A stretch of 64,000 bases of DNA, taken from positions 2,587,501 to 2,651,500 of the forward strand of contig SEMN01000010.1 of NCBI GenBank assembly GCA_005408345.1. The letters are read 5' to 3'. How positions within the stretch are numbered: the first letter of the stretch is position 1; each line of letters opens with the position of its first letter. The position numbers and the translations under genes are program-made. Below, one piece after another: positions 12,368 to 23,640 of this stretch. The DNA comes from Macquaria australasica (lineage: Eukaryota; Chordata; Actinopteri; Centrarchiformes; Percichthyidae). The notes under the pieces are model-generated. The model had not been told where the DNA came from, did no database searches, and worked only from the letters and a program-made list of their open reading frames with translations.

Positions 12368-15015
12368 ATGCCGGTAGCGTTGTGGCGCACAGGACTGCTG
12401 CTGCTTTGCTTCCTCGGTTTCTGCACCTGTCTGGGTAAGAAGACTCTCTACACACCGACATAACTAACAACACTGAAACCCACTGCTGGTTTACCTGTGC
12501 TGTCTCACTTCTTTCTTCACAGAGGAGGAGTGCGTCCTTGGCATAGTCGGACGGCCCGTCTCACTGCCCTGCGTTTACCCTAAATTATTAACCTTTGTGA
12601 ATTTTTCCATTGAGTGGAGGAGAGGCGACGAAGTGGTGCTCAGATCAGTGTGGAAAGAGGTTGTAAATGTGGAGGAGTTGAGCATTAACAGTGGAAAGAC
12701 CTCAGCTGATGCTGCATTGACTGGAAACTTCTCTCTGGAGCTGCCCACAGTTGATCCTAAAGAGCACACCATGAATTACAGTCTATACATCATTTCAGGG
12801 GGGAATCACAGTGCTGCTCTGTGCACCGTGTGCCTCAGAATAGCAGGTCAGTGTCAAACACACAGGAAGTAATCAGAAGAATATGTGAAGGAACTAACTC
12901 CTGTCTTTGATGGCTGTTTGCAGCCAGTTTCAGCCCCCCACTGCTCCAGAGGCAAGAAGCAGTGCAGGGTGATGAGGCGGCCTTCTTGTGTCGCTCCAGT
13001 GGTGGTTTTCCTGAACCTGCAGTTCACTGGCTCATCGACAACACAGAGGAGCCCCCCGAAGGCTCAGTGAGGACCCTGGCAGCATCACTCCCCGACTCCC
13101 ATCTGTACAACATCACAAGCCACCTGAAGGTCAACATTTCCAAAGATTCCAGCGTGTCGTGCACCATAGAGAACCTGTCCATGCACGAAACCATGACATC
13201 CACCAGCTGTGAGTGACTGATCGCTGCTCGTTCAGTTATTAGGCCTCAAACACACCGCTTGCTCACTATTCTCTGCTTCTTGTTGGTGTCAAGATGGAGC
13301 GTGGGGCAGCCCGGTGGTGAGTCGAGCATCAGAGGCCATGTGGATATTCAGCACGGGTCTCTGTGTGGTGGTTGGGGTCATGGTAGTGGCAGGAGTCGCC
13401 TATCAGATTCACCTGGACAGGATAAGTAAGAGAAAGAAGCACGAATACCAACACCCTAACAGAGGTAGGCATGTGCTGCTGGTGACACATACTTCACAGA
13501 ATCCACTTTTCCAACATAAAACTACACATGTGAAAGTTCCTCCCAAATGCCAGCCCTCTGAAGCTACTGAGCAGAAGATTTGTCATGTGTCCTAAAATTC
13601 AACCCTATTAGTCCACCATTTTTGACATTATTTCTAAAGTCATTACCTCTAATGTAGAAACCGATCCTTTACTAATTACGTTCCACTCATGTGAACCAAT
13701 GGTGAACCAATCCTCAGCTCAGAAACACTTCTAATTCCCTTGATAGAATTTAGCAACCGCTAATTAAGCACCTTGTGACTTGAAAATCAGAAGACAATCT
13801 ACATTTTATATTTTTGTAAAATGTACCCTAACCCACCCTGGAAATGAAGAGGGAGATAAGGGAAGTGTGCTACATCTCTGTCAGTGATGTCACAAGAGGC
13901 GTTTTTCATTAGCTGTCAATGGCCAAACACCTGCTGTGACCTCACAGATGTGGGTGTGGCCAAAGGAGTAAAATGTTTTTAGGTTTTCAGGCCAAAGACC
14001 GGCAGTACAGAAGCATGTTTCTGCCTCCTGTGATTCAGTGTGTGGATTTATGGTTTTAAACTGAGAAGGTTGCAGAAAGTAAAATGCCTTTCAAGAATCT
14101 GATTTTTCAAAAGAGCGTGGTGGCAGGTGAAAGACAACAGGGAGGAGGATGTACGGGATGAACATGTCAGTGGTTCCCAACCTTCTTGGCTTAAAATGAA
14201 GGTACACGTACTTGTGACGCCTCACCACAGGTCATGGCCTTAGTGTGGATGCGAGTCATGAACAGTTCAGAGTTATTAAGAGTTATCTTTCTGCTCTTTT
14301 TCTTAGAGGCCTGAAGAGGTGAAAGTGTCCAATATTTCACAAGAAAAGTTTGAGAAAAATCTTAAGAAATATACATTATTTTGTGTATCCATAGTATCTG
14401 GTGACTCTTGAATTTTTTTTGGCACCCCTTGAGGGGCCTCGACCCCCAGGTTGGAGACTACTGTATTGTTCAGTATTGGTGGACTCATTGAACTGCTTTA
14501 AGAGGGAGTGGAATTTACTGTCATGTTATCTAAAGCACAATTTGAACAAGCTACAGAAAACTATATAACTATAACATTTGGTTTGATGTCACACTGAGAA
14601 AAAATGATATTCAATATTTAATTGTTATAAACGGTGCAAATCCAGTTTGTGAACAACAAGCCACTGTTTGTCAGTGCGGGGGGGAGGGAGGGGATTGACT
14701 AGCCAATCAAGAGTAGTGCCATGCATAATGTTAAGTTAACGACCCCAAATAACCTGTTTTATCACATGCTTGTTTTATTCAGTGCCGATGAGGGAGCTAA
14801 CTAACTTGTAGAGAAAAGGAACAACCTTTGGTGAAGGAAGTCACAGCTATATTAATTTGGAACAAGTGCTCGTGTGTAATGTGCTTTTGGGACCACTGAA
14901 AACCTTTTGCTCTTATTGAAATTAATGTTTGCTGTCATCAGGATACAAAAGGCGAAGACCAAACAAGGAGGAGACGGAGGCGATGAAGCCTGAGCCAAAG
15001 GAGACTGATGTGTAA
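12368..15015 (+). CDS. B7-family two-Ig-domain type I membrane protein (CD80/CD86/ICOSLG-like)
   Basis: Exons are 12368-12434 (signal peptide MPVALWRT then a Leu/Cys-rich core), 12523-12846 (IgV-like), 12924-13208 (IgC-like), 13294-13464 (stalk, membrane segment and cytoplasmic start) and 14942-15015 (TAA). This gives 306 aa. All junctions are phase 1, the classic Ig-superfamily layout. The IgV domain has SLPC, IEWRRG and LCTVC. The IgC domain has FLCRSSGGFPEPAVHWL with a partner cysteine in SCTIENL. Seven N-X-S/T sequons are visible. The membrane segment is about GLCVVVGVMVVAGVAYQI, followed by a basic tail (KRKKH, YKRRRPNK). The SGGFPEP motif and layout match B7 ligands for CD28-family receptors on antigen-presenting cells. 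SGGFPEP favours CD80, while SCTIENL is ICOSLG-like, so I give no symbol. A second in-frame donor at 13426 would remove 13 residues. Poly(A) signal AATAAA is at 15245-15250. Confidence 0.85.
14168..14463. mobile_element. hAT-type MITE in the last intron of the B7-like gene
   Basis: The left end CAGTGGTTCCCAACC is the classic hAT terminal sequence. The right end, read on the minus strand, is CAGTAGTCTCCAACC followed by a GGGGTCGAGG block. About 296 bp with no coding frame. The 8-bp target-site duplication expected for hAT is not recognisable, suggesting an old insertion. Confidence 0.6.
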
Positions 15016-16468
15016 AGATCTGAGCAGACAAATCCTCATTAACCGTCACTGTTTTAAACTGAGACGACACAGGACTGATTTGTAAATATGTATTTGTTGT
15101 GACCACTGGGTTCACCACTTCAATATTCAATACACATAAACATACACAGACAGTTCAGATACGAGTACAGTTCAGTTAAAGCATCTCTGTTGCTCACCTC
15201 ACCACTTCACTTCTGTCTACTGGATGGGAGGAGTTTCAAGCTTTAATAAAAGATGTCCAAACCCACACCTGGGCTGATCTATTTCAATTTTTTACAGCTC
15301 TGTTCAGGTTTTTCCAACGTGACAGAAAATATGACAAGGAAGAACTGAATTTTTTTTTTTAATGTTAAATCTCAGGAGCTACAATCAATACAGTCTTTCA
15401 TGAGCCAAAAAAGAGAGAAATTGATAAAAGGCCAAAACTAAAAGATAAAATGTTGTGTTTTTAAGTTTTTTAATGGAGCATTTCAATAGTATGAAACAGA
15501 TTAAAGGATGTAAATTTTCACATTAGAAAAGCTGTAACCAGCAACTCCTTGTTTTTACTTGATAAATGAAACACTAACTTTTATAAAATAATTTTGTCAT
15601 ACTTGCTGAAACTGTCATTTTATCCTGACAGTGGTGCATGAGACAGATAATCAGTGAAAAAAAAATCTGGTTCCTCTGGCTCCTCCCAGCGCTCCTAATG
15701 GCATTTGCAAGAATCCACCACTCTACGAAAACAACCAGTCAGAGCCAGGAGGAGTCTCTTCACGCAGACCCCCTCTTCCACATATGCTCTAACTCAGTGA
15801 AGTTCAATATCTTCAGCGTGGCTTCAGGAGGAGCGTTGCTCTCCATCTCGGAAAAGCCGCTCCAATGTTTACTCGTTTTATCTCGGGCTCGGTTTAACTC
15901 TTTCTTTTTAGCTTGCTTTTCATCGTCGGTCTTCTTCTGCTTGCCTTTGCCGTGTAGCTGTTGTTGGCAAAGGAGGGATGGGCAGTTTTTTCATTGCTGC
16001 TGGTTGTTTCTCAGCCATTGTGTTTGCAAAGCTCCTCCTGAAGCCACATGCTGAAGATACTGAGGTTGACTGAGTGAGAGCATGCCATCAGGAACACAAG
16101 GAGGAGCCAAGGGAACCTGATTTTTTCACAGATGATCCGTCTCATGTGCTACTGTCAGGATATAGTGACAGTTTCAGCAAAAATGATCAAAAGTTTTTTT
16201 TTTTTTTTAAAGTTACCTACTGAACCTTTAACTGCTTACCAAAATTGTTGACCAACTACTCAATTTCAGCACCAAACATCACAAAACAAATTTCCTCAGT
16301 TCACACAGTTCCTCAAGAAGTTAGCAGTGTTGTGGTGCTCAAAACTGTCAACCTCTTGTTTCCACAATAAAGACAATTAAGTCTTGTGCTTCACGGGGAG
16401 AAGAAGACTCTGCAGCAGAGATCTGTTGCGTAGTTTGTGTCGCACCTTCTTTCTCAAGGTCGCAGCGC
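15016..16468. other. Convergent intergenic region between the B7-like gene and nit2
   Basis: The first about 250 bases are B7-like 3' UTR. The middle is filled by a long inverted-repeat element (15604-16180, listed separately). The rest, near 16380-16468, is nit2 3' UTR. No additional gene is supported; the open frame at 15638-16054 lies within the repeat. Confidence 0.5.
15604..16180. mobile_element. Foldback/MITE element with about 100-bp inverted termini
   Basis: The left terminus (15604 to about 15710) and right terminus (about 16065-16180) are imperfect reverse complements. Shared blocks include TGCTGAAACTGTCA, ATCCTGACAGT, CATGAGAC and GGCTCCTCC. The interior has no transposase. This family is very common in percomorph fish genomes, which is recall rather than a search result. 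Confidence 0.7.
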
Positions 16469-19400
16469 TCAGCTCGATCCCCCCTGCACAGACGTCACTG
16501 TGTAGATGTCGTCACGACGCTGAGCTGTGATCGGGATCTGCTGCCGGATGTCGGCTAAATACTGCAGGTCTGGGAACAGGTTGCACGTGGATACACAGAG
16601 GTTTAGTGTGGACTCAAGATACTCAGTAACAACAACACCTCCTGTACAAACCCTACTACCCTTCTGTGATTCATTTTGAAACCTCTGGATCATTTTCTCA
16701 CAATCTGATCAAAAGGTGTCTGGTAGATCATGCGTGATGTGAACAAATGGATGATGTGGCACCAAGAGCCAATCAGTCATTTTTGCCAATGCTGCACAAC
16801 AGAATTCAGTTCTGTATAGCTGAGACTCTCTTGATCAATACAGTCTGCAGAAACAATCAACAACAACAACTGCTCTTCCTCTCACCGATATCAGCATAAA
16901 TGACGGCCTCCTCTGGTCCAGCCTTCGAGATAACGTCTCCCCTGCAAACACAGATTGCAACTATCACAAAGTCTGCAACACTGAACACCTACAAATATTC
17001 AGACAGCAGAAGATACAGTTGATCATTATTGGAAAACAAAAGCTTTCAATATGACACCAATTAATATCCACCAAGTACATTTACTAAACTACTGTTCCTA
17101 AGTACAACTTTAAGGTTTTTGTACTTTACTTGAGTACCTGCATTTTATGCTACTTCTACTCCATTACATCTCAGAAAGGGATGTATCGTATGTTTTACTC
17201 CACTATATATTTACTTGACAAATTAATATTTTACAAACAAAACAAATGATTTATTAAATATGGTGCATTGTTACAGATTAAACTACCCAACAATGTATAA
17301 AGTCGTTTAGCTTCACCTCAGCCAGCTACAACAGTAAAATGTTTCAAGTTCCCCTCCATTCAAAAATCTGTTTTTCTTCTTGTTCCTCCAGTTGAATGTT
17401 TGAGCTTCACTGTACAGAATGATGTCTGTGCAGAGTTTGACACCAGAAGGATGTTTTCACATTCATCTGCAGAAAGTGGAAAGTTTCTATGTGCCCAAAA
17501 GCATGATTTGTGACATCAAATAGTTTGGAAGCCAGTCCTGGTCCAATATTCAACTTATACAAGTGTGATGTGGAAACTTGAAGCCTCCAGCGCACACACA
17601 CACACACACACACACTGAGAATGGACTTTACAGTGAAGCAGGAAACAGCTGTTGTCCAGCAGTTCAACTTATATTTATAGATTCTGGATCTTTAATGAAG
17701 GAGAAGGAGTAGATGTCAAAGATTTTAACAAGATTATTGAACTTTTTTTGTGAAAAGATCATATCAGATACAAATTATTATTCAAAGTAGAGCGATTTAT
17801 ATACATATCAAAACATGTCTGCAGAGGATCTTTAATTACACGTTAATGCATCTGTAATATATAATGATGTATCACTCTGCATGAATACTAGTACTTTTGA
17901 TATTTTTGGTAAATTTTGCAGGGCTTGTACTGGTAATGGGAGTATTTATATGTTGTTAAAAGGATCTGAATAATTGTTCCACCACTGCTGCTTTTACTGA
18001 CACAAGTAAATGCCTCCCTCTAATTCCTTCCTCTCTGCACATTTAACAGTCACACATACAGTAGGATGAGCTGGTCAGAGGATACAACATGCTCCTGGTT
18101 GTTACTGTACCATGGGTTAACAACGGTGCTGTGACCCCAGGCGACATATGAAGCCGTTTCATCTCTGGCAGGAGACGCTGTGGCCACATACACTTGGTTA
18201 TCAAGCGCCCTGCAAAGGAGACAACAAAATGATGCCTGTCAAATTATACAGCAGTAATCGGATGCTTGTGAAAACCAAAAAATAAAATAAAATATAATAA
18301 TTCATAATAATCACATCATTGCCATGGATACAGTCACGAAGAAGAGCACTGTCTTTGGTGCTACTTCTGTAATGCAGTAATTAGATCTCTTTCTCTGTTT
18401 TGAAAGTATTGTCCCCTTCATGTTACGGACTTTATTATGATACAACTATAAAGAGTTTCTAAATGCATGATTTGGTTTTAAGTCTGCACCTTCTGAAAAT
18501 CAGTCCAGATCATCTTCATCTGGGATTAATCCTGACAGAATATAAACTTTATAGAAAGTTGTTTCATGGACACAAAAAGCTACATTCGACATTTTACACA
18601 GTTATACAGCAGTATTGTTACTAATTATCAGATCAAATTTTAGGCTATTGTTGCAGGCTTGAACACCTTTCTGTTCCTCTTCCTCCACAGATAATATTAC
18701 GTCCCATCATGTCCCTCTAGTCATATCACATGGTGTAGGATATATTCATGCCTGAAGTTTGGAAGATCACGTTGTCTTATGAGTGAAATACTGTATGAAA
18801 TTTTTAAATTGTAAAGTGATATTGGACAGTGACTGGAACTCTCAGTCTGACCTCCCTCTCTGGAGGAGCTCCCAGTGGGCTGGACCAGTCGTCATGTTGA
18901 AGGCTCCAGGGTAGACCAGCAGCTGACAGCCTGAGGACAAAAGGACAACCTGATCAACTATCCTGCGCACCATTAGAACAGCCCATGTGATGCCATGTGA
19001 ACAGTGTAATCACTTACCTTTCCTGCTATAGAGCTGTGCGAGCTCTGCAAACCTCATGTCATAGCAAATCCCCACTCCCACTTTACAGAACGCTGCAGGA
19101 GGAGTTATTACAGAGAAGACACATTAAAATGATGCTGGTCCAGCTGCTGCAGGGGAGAGAACAGGACTCGGGAGATGTCACTCACGCGTTTCAAACATTG
19201 ACAAACTGTTGCCTGGGCTCAGCGTCTCAGACTCCTGGAAGCGGATTTTCCCAGGAACGTCGATGTCAAAGAGGTGAATCTTGAAGGAGGAAACATTGAA
19301 AGGTGAGGAGCAACGAACGTCCTGCCATAAACTCTAAGAGGTCCTTAAGTAGTTGAAACAGATGACTGTAGTCGATGCACACGTACCTTCCTGTGTTTAA

Positions 19401-21704
19401 GAATCAGCTCTCCGTCAGGCCCAAACACTGTACAGCTGTTATAAATCTTCCCACCGTCCTCTTCAGGGATGGATCCTGGTGAACAACAAGTCACATGGTT
19501 CATTCCTCCACTGGAGAAAAAAAAAAGTGTTTTTATAGGATTTTACCGTTGATTTTTTTTAGTGTAGTTTCCAGGTTCCTTTACATAATTTCCTCGACTG
19601 TGGTTAGCCCCCAAAACTCTTTAAGTAGCACCAAGTGACTCAGCTCACATGTAAAAACCAGTGAAAACAAACCTTTTTGCCTTTAAAGTTATCTTTTCCT
19701 GCATGTGTGTCAGTAATGCTTCACCGTAAAACACTTAAACAGTCTTAAAAGCTACATCTGCTTCATGTACTTTATAACAATCAGTATGTCTGAGTGCACA
19801 GAAACACGCTGTCCAAAGAGCATACGGTGTAATAAATCAGGTGCAATAAACCAGTTAGGGTGTACACCATGAGATATTTTCAATCTGTGACATTCAGTGT
19901 ATTCTGGAAGTTATGTTGTGATGAGGGTAAATGAAGATTATCTACCTTTTTTGTTGTGCCCAATTCTCCACAATTAGTTTCATCTACCAATATTGTTGAT
20001 TTCCCACATGACTCCCAGAGAGAGAACTTGATTGACAGCGTTTGCAGCAGGAAAAGCACAAGTGTAATTAATAACATTAACGATGTCTGCATAGCATTTA
20101 GTCAGTTCCACGGCCCTGCTGCTCTGCATGCTTCATGTATGGGACACTTCCATGAAACGGGGATCGTTAATTTTATAAGTTACACCTGTGCTTTTCCTGC
20201 AAAATGTGTCATTAAAAAGGCCTATTGTGGGTTACCACTTATCAAACATATACTGATAGAATCATTAATGTAGTTCAACTGCTGTTAAAATTTTAAATGT
20301 ATCTAATAAATTACATGGAGGGAGGAATAGTGACTTGCCAGTTGCTATTGCCATTGTTTTCAAGCTGTTACTACCAGTTAAGTGAGAGTGGCTCCGTCTA
20401 CTAAAAACACAATATTTCATGTTTCTTAACTGAGATCATTTATTAGCTCTGCTGTTGGCGGAGAAAGCCTGTTAGCCTTTAACTCTGTGGCACTAATACC
20501 AAAACCTGATGAACAGTACTAATATTCTACATGGATAAGTAAATACTGAAAAAATGGCTAAATATACACTATATAAAATAAAAAAATGAAAACAATGGTA
20601 AGAGTAGCAAAATTGGCATGGTTTACTTTAAGGGCTCAGGCTTTTGATTCTGCTCTCGTTAACTTGAGAACACAACCTTTTGTTTTTTCAAGATAATGAG
20701 CTAATGAACCCACTATCATGAGAAAATGACTTTCAGAAAAAAGTATTGTAAATATATCCAGGAGACTTCCAACTTTCAGTACTGAGTAGGATTATCGTTA
20801 TCAGTAAACATTCAAATGCAAATTTACAGTTAATGAAAATACTCCTATTACTCTATGGACCCTGGTATCTGTGTCAGTACAGCCACAGAAGCTTCCCTAC
20901 CTCCCACTAGATAGACCTCATTCTCCTTTGCTGCCTCTGACAGCACCTGAGTGGACTCTCCGGGGATCCTCTCAGCATACGAAGAAAAGAAGCTGGTTCC
21001 ATATGGAGAATTGAAGCATTCCTGTATTAAAGGAAGGTGAGAGAGCATCAGTTTTACAGCAGGACTTTAATCTTGGACTAAGACTCATGCACTGAGGACT
21101 TCAATTTGACCTCTTTAGCCACCAGTGATGCATCTTTCTAGTGCTGTGTCCAACTATGCCAAAGGTACAACAAAGAGTCTGGGTGGTGCAAGAGCAAAAT
21201 AGTCGACCACTCCACCTGTTCTCAAGTGTTTGCAGGTGACAACCAGGTTTGCAGGTAACAACCAACAAACATTTGGTCGTCTCAATGAAGGGCCCTCAAA
21301 ATAAAAGGGTAGACCTTTGATAGGAGCAGCATATTGCAGCACCCCCTGTTCGGCTGTAAAAGCAGTGTGACAACCAGCCCCAGCCTCCCCTACTGTCCCC
21401 TCCTCCTCACCGGCAGCAGCACCACTTTGCTGCCTTGTCCTGCAGCCTCCTTCACCAGCCTCCGGGCTTTGCTCAGGTTTTCCGCCTTGACGCTGGTCAC
21501 CTGCAGCTGGACTACAGCCAGACGGAACTCTGAGAAAACAAGATACCAACTTTATAACTGTCCAGTGTCAACACCTGTCCTGGAGGAGACCTTTGCACTA
21601 GACGGCAGTCCATATTATGAAACTATAAATTAACTCAGTTGTATGTGCATATTAGTTAGCTACAACTTCAGCAAAAGAAATACAACTTTGTACTTACTGG
21701 ACAT
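16469..21704 (-). CDS. nit2: Omega-amidase NIT2 (nitrilase superfamily)
   Basis: Ten exons on the minus strand: 21704-21698 (only 7 coding nt, MSK start), 21529-21411, 21021-20901, 19475-19387, 19279-19186, 19092-19018, 18930-18852, 18209-18111, 16941-16886 and 16569-16469 (TGA). They total 840 nt, or 279 aa (human 276). NIT2 hydrolyses alpha-ketoglutaramate and alpha-ketosuccinamate, the products of glutamine and asparagine transaminases. The nitrilase triad falls at exactly the family positions: Glu43 (PECFNSPYG), Lys112 (last residue of exon 4, HRKIHLFD across the junction) and Cys153 (GICYDMRF). Other landmarks are FGPDG, PGAFN and [17 protein letters not shown]. The tail [10 protein letters not shown] differs from mammals. 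The first intron separates two codons and a base from the rest, so the start is weaker than the body, but M-S-K-F-R-L-A matches the family. Confidence 0.95.
17071..17989. mobile_element. Fish interspersed repeat, nearly full length, in the last large nit2 intron
   Basis: The sequence begins AAGTACATTTACT, continues with TTGTACTTTACTTGAGTA and CTACTTCTACTCCATTACAT, and ends near TTCCACCACTG. This is a recognisable high-copy teleost repeat. A second, shorter and reversed copy lies at about 62572-62745 (ACCTTCCACCACTGA at its end). It includes a CA microsatellite at 17592-17615. The element class is uncertain, probably a non-autonomous DNA transposon. Confidence 0.6.
20046..20203. mobile_element. 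Short palindromic repeat (inverted GCAGGAAAAGCACA termini)
   Basis: GCAGGAAAAGCACAAGTGTA at about 20047 is mirrored by TACACCTGTGCTTTTCCTGC near 20182-20202. Related single ends occur at about 37465-37575 and 57983-58075, each with a CCAGTAAG and CACAATA block. The spacing suggests a foldback family with three partial copies in this window. There is no coding frame. Confidence 0.5.
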
Positions 21705-22169
21705 TGCTCTTGCTAAAGTAGACATGCATGCGGTAAAGTAGTCCTGTTTGGTTTCCCAGTCCAGAGCGGAGCAGACAGGTCATGTGATTCCGGATGGCTT
21801 TCAAAATAAGAGTCTATCGTTAGTCTATCGTCTATGCACGATTTTACGACCCCTGGGAGGTCCAGTAAAACAGAATACACCGATAAAAAACAATAATTAT
21901 GAACGCCTGCATAGGCAATCAATTGTTCTTCTAGCTTAAAGTCACTCTACGACACATCCTAGAGTTTATGTAAAGTTCAGAACCTTTAGTGTGAAGTTTA
22001 GCGGCCAAGTGACGTCAGCGGGGAGTTGCTTTCCCATCCAGTTTCAGTGCATGTCTTTCCTCATTGGTTAACCGAATCAGCAACAAATTTTAGCTTGAAA
22101 TTAAAATACTTAACAAAAATGAACATACTTATGGAAGCCCATTTCCGCCAGTAAAAAAAAAAAAAAAAA
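21705..22169. promoter_or_regulatory. Upstream region of nit2
   Basis: This is the 5' flank of nit2 (minus strand). It includes TGACGTCAGC near 22011, a perfect CRE palindrome (TGACGTCA), and a CCCATCCAGT stretch nearby. This is a plausible promoter about 300 bases upstream of the start codon. No other gene is seen here. Confidence 0.4.
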
Positions 22170-22171
22170 GA

Positions 22172-23640
22172 TGAAAAATTATGAGATAAAAAGTCATAAT
22201 TATGAGATACTCAAACAACAATGAGAGTAGCAGCTCTTTGAGTTCTCCTGGTTAATTTGTCAGAAATGGATGGATTGTGAGCACATTGAGGACTTTAAAC
22301 GTGGCTTTACAACAAATGAAACACTTCACTGCTTGCTGATTCACGTGGGACTGAAGAAGCAGTTCTGGCGTAGAAAGAATAAAACCAATGTGACAGAGGT
22401 GGCGACCTTCACTGAACAGCAACTTCACTTAATCCAACATCAAACATTTACTAAAGTCAACTGTTATAGTTGCCTTATGTGTCAACAGAACCGCCTCCAG
22501 ATCAATGCGGGTAAAACCAAAGAGCTCGTGGTGGACTTTGGCAGCCGCAAACTCCCTCCACCTACACCAGTGAACATCCAGGGAATGGACATTGAGATTG
22601 TGAGATCGTACAAGTATCTGGGTGTTCACTTGAACAGCAAACTGGACTGGTCAGACAATACGGACGCTCTGTTCAAGAAGGGCCAGAGCCGTCTCTTTCT
22701 GCTCAGGAGACTAAGGTCTTTTGGAGTGCAGGGTGCGCTCCTGAGGACTTTCTATGACTCTGTGGTGGCATCAGCCGTCTTGTATGGGGTGGCATGTTGG
22801 GCCAGTGGCATCTCTTCCAGGGATAGGAAGAGACTGGACAGACTGGTAAAGAAGGCCAGCTCTGTCCTTGGATGCCCTCTGGACCCAGTGGAGGTGGTGG
22901 GAGGCAGGAGAATGGTGGCCAAGCTATCATCACTACTGGAGAACACTTCCCACCCCCTACATGTCACTCTATCAGCACTGGGCAGCTCCTTCAGCGACCG
23001 GCTGCTCCACCCTCGGTGTCTGAAGGAGAGGTACCGTAGGTCCTTCCTGCCTGCTGCTGTCAGACTCTATAATCAGTACAGCTCCCGGTAATCTACACTT
23101 GACTGTCAATAAGCAGACTGTTCACTACTTTACTTCATCTGCTGCTGTGCATTATCTTAATACATTTTTTTTTTTATTCATGATGTTATTTACTTCATCT
23201 GTTGCTGCGTAATATTTTCAAGTACATGTATGTTATATATGTGCAATAATTTTATCTTATCTATTTGTTCATACTTACAAATGCACTCAGTCACTCTATT
23301 ATTATTCCTGTCTATACTGTGTACAGGACTATTTTCTATTTATTTTTATTGTATTTTATTATATTTTATTATTGTATTTCTATATATGACACTTTTGCTG
23401 GCTGCTGTAACGCTGAAAATTTCCCCGCTGTGGGACAATTAAAGGCTTATCTTATCTTATCTTATTTAGGATTGCATATGGGGTTGCGGGGGTTACGGGT
23501 GGCGCATGCGCACTCATAATTATGACTTTTTATCTCATTGACTTTTTATCTCATAATTGTTACTTTTTTTATCTCATAATTTTTACTTTTATCTCATAAT
23601 GACTTTTCTGTCTCATAATTATGACTTTTGATACGTACTT
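22172..23640. repeat. Palindromic A+T repeat arms flanking a LINE insertion
   Basis: Left arm 22172-22210 (AAATTATGAGATAAAAAGTC then ATAATTATGAGATA) is the reverse complement of the start of the right arm at about 23512-23640. The right arm repeats a TCATAATTATGAC / TTTTTATCTCAT unit several times. The LINE fragment lies between them. Either a larger inverted-repeat element was invaded by the LINE, or the simple repeat expanded separately on both sides. Confidence 0.5.
22485..23467 (+). pseudogene. 5'-truncated LINE (CR1/L2/Rex-type) with reverse-transcriptase C-terminal part
   Basis: An open frame (to TAA at 23089-23091) encodes the C-terminal part of a non-LTR reverse transcriptase and its tail. 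Motifs are LQINAGKTKELVVDF, YKYLGVHLNSKLDW, LRRLRSFGV, YGVACW and FLPAAVRLYNQ. The 3' end after the frame is GGACAATTAAAGG followed by a (TTATC)n tail, typical of fish LINEs of this type. The catalytic YADD region, the endonuclease and ORF1 are missing, so it is a dead 5'-truncated copy, though its remaining frame is intact and hence probably young. The open frame extends left to 22270, but that part does not resemble a LINE. Clade assignment is tentative. Confidence 0.85.

Noticed and set aside
15638..16054. 138-codon plus-strand open frame
   Set aside because: It lies wholly inside the inverted-repeat element 15604-16180 and shows no transposase or other known motif.
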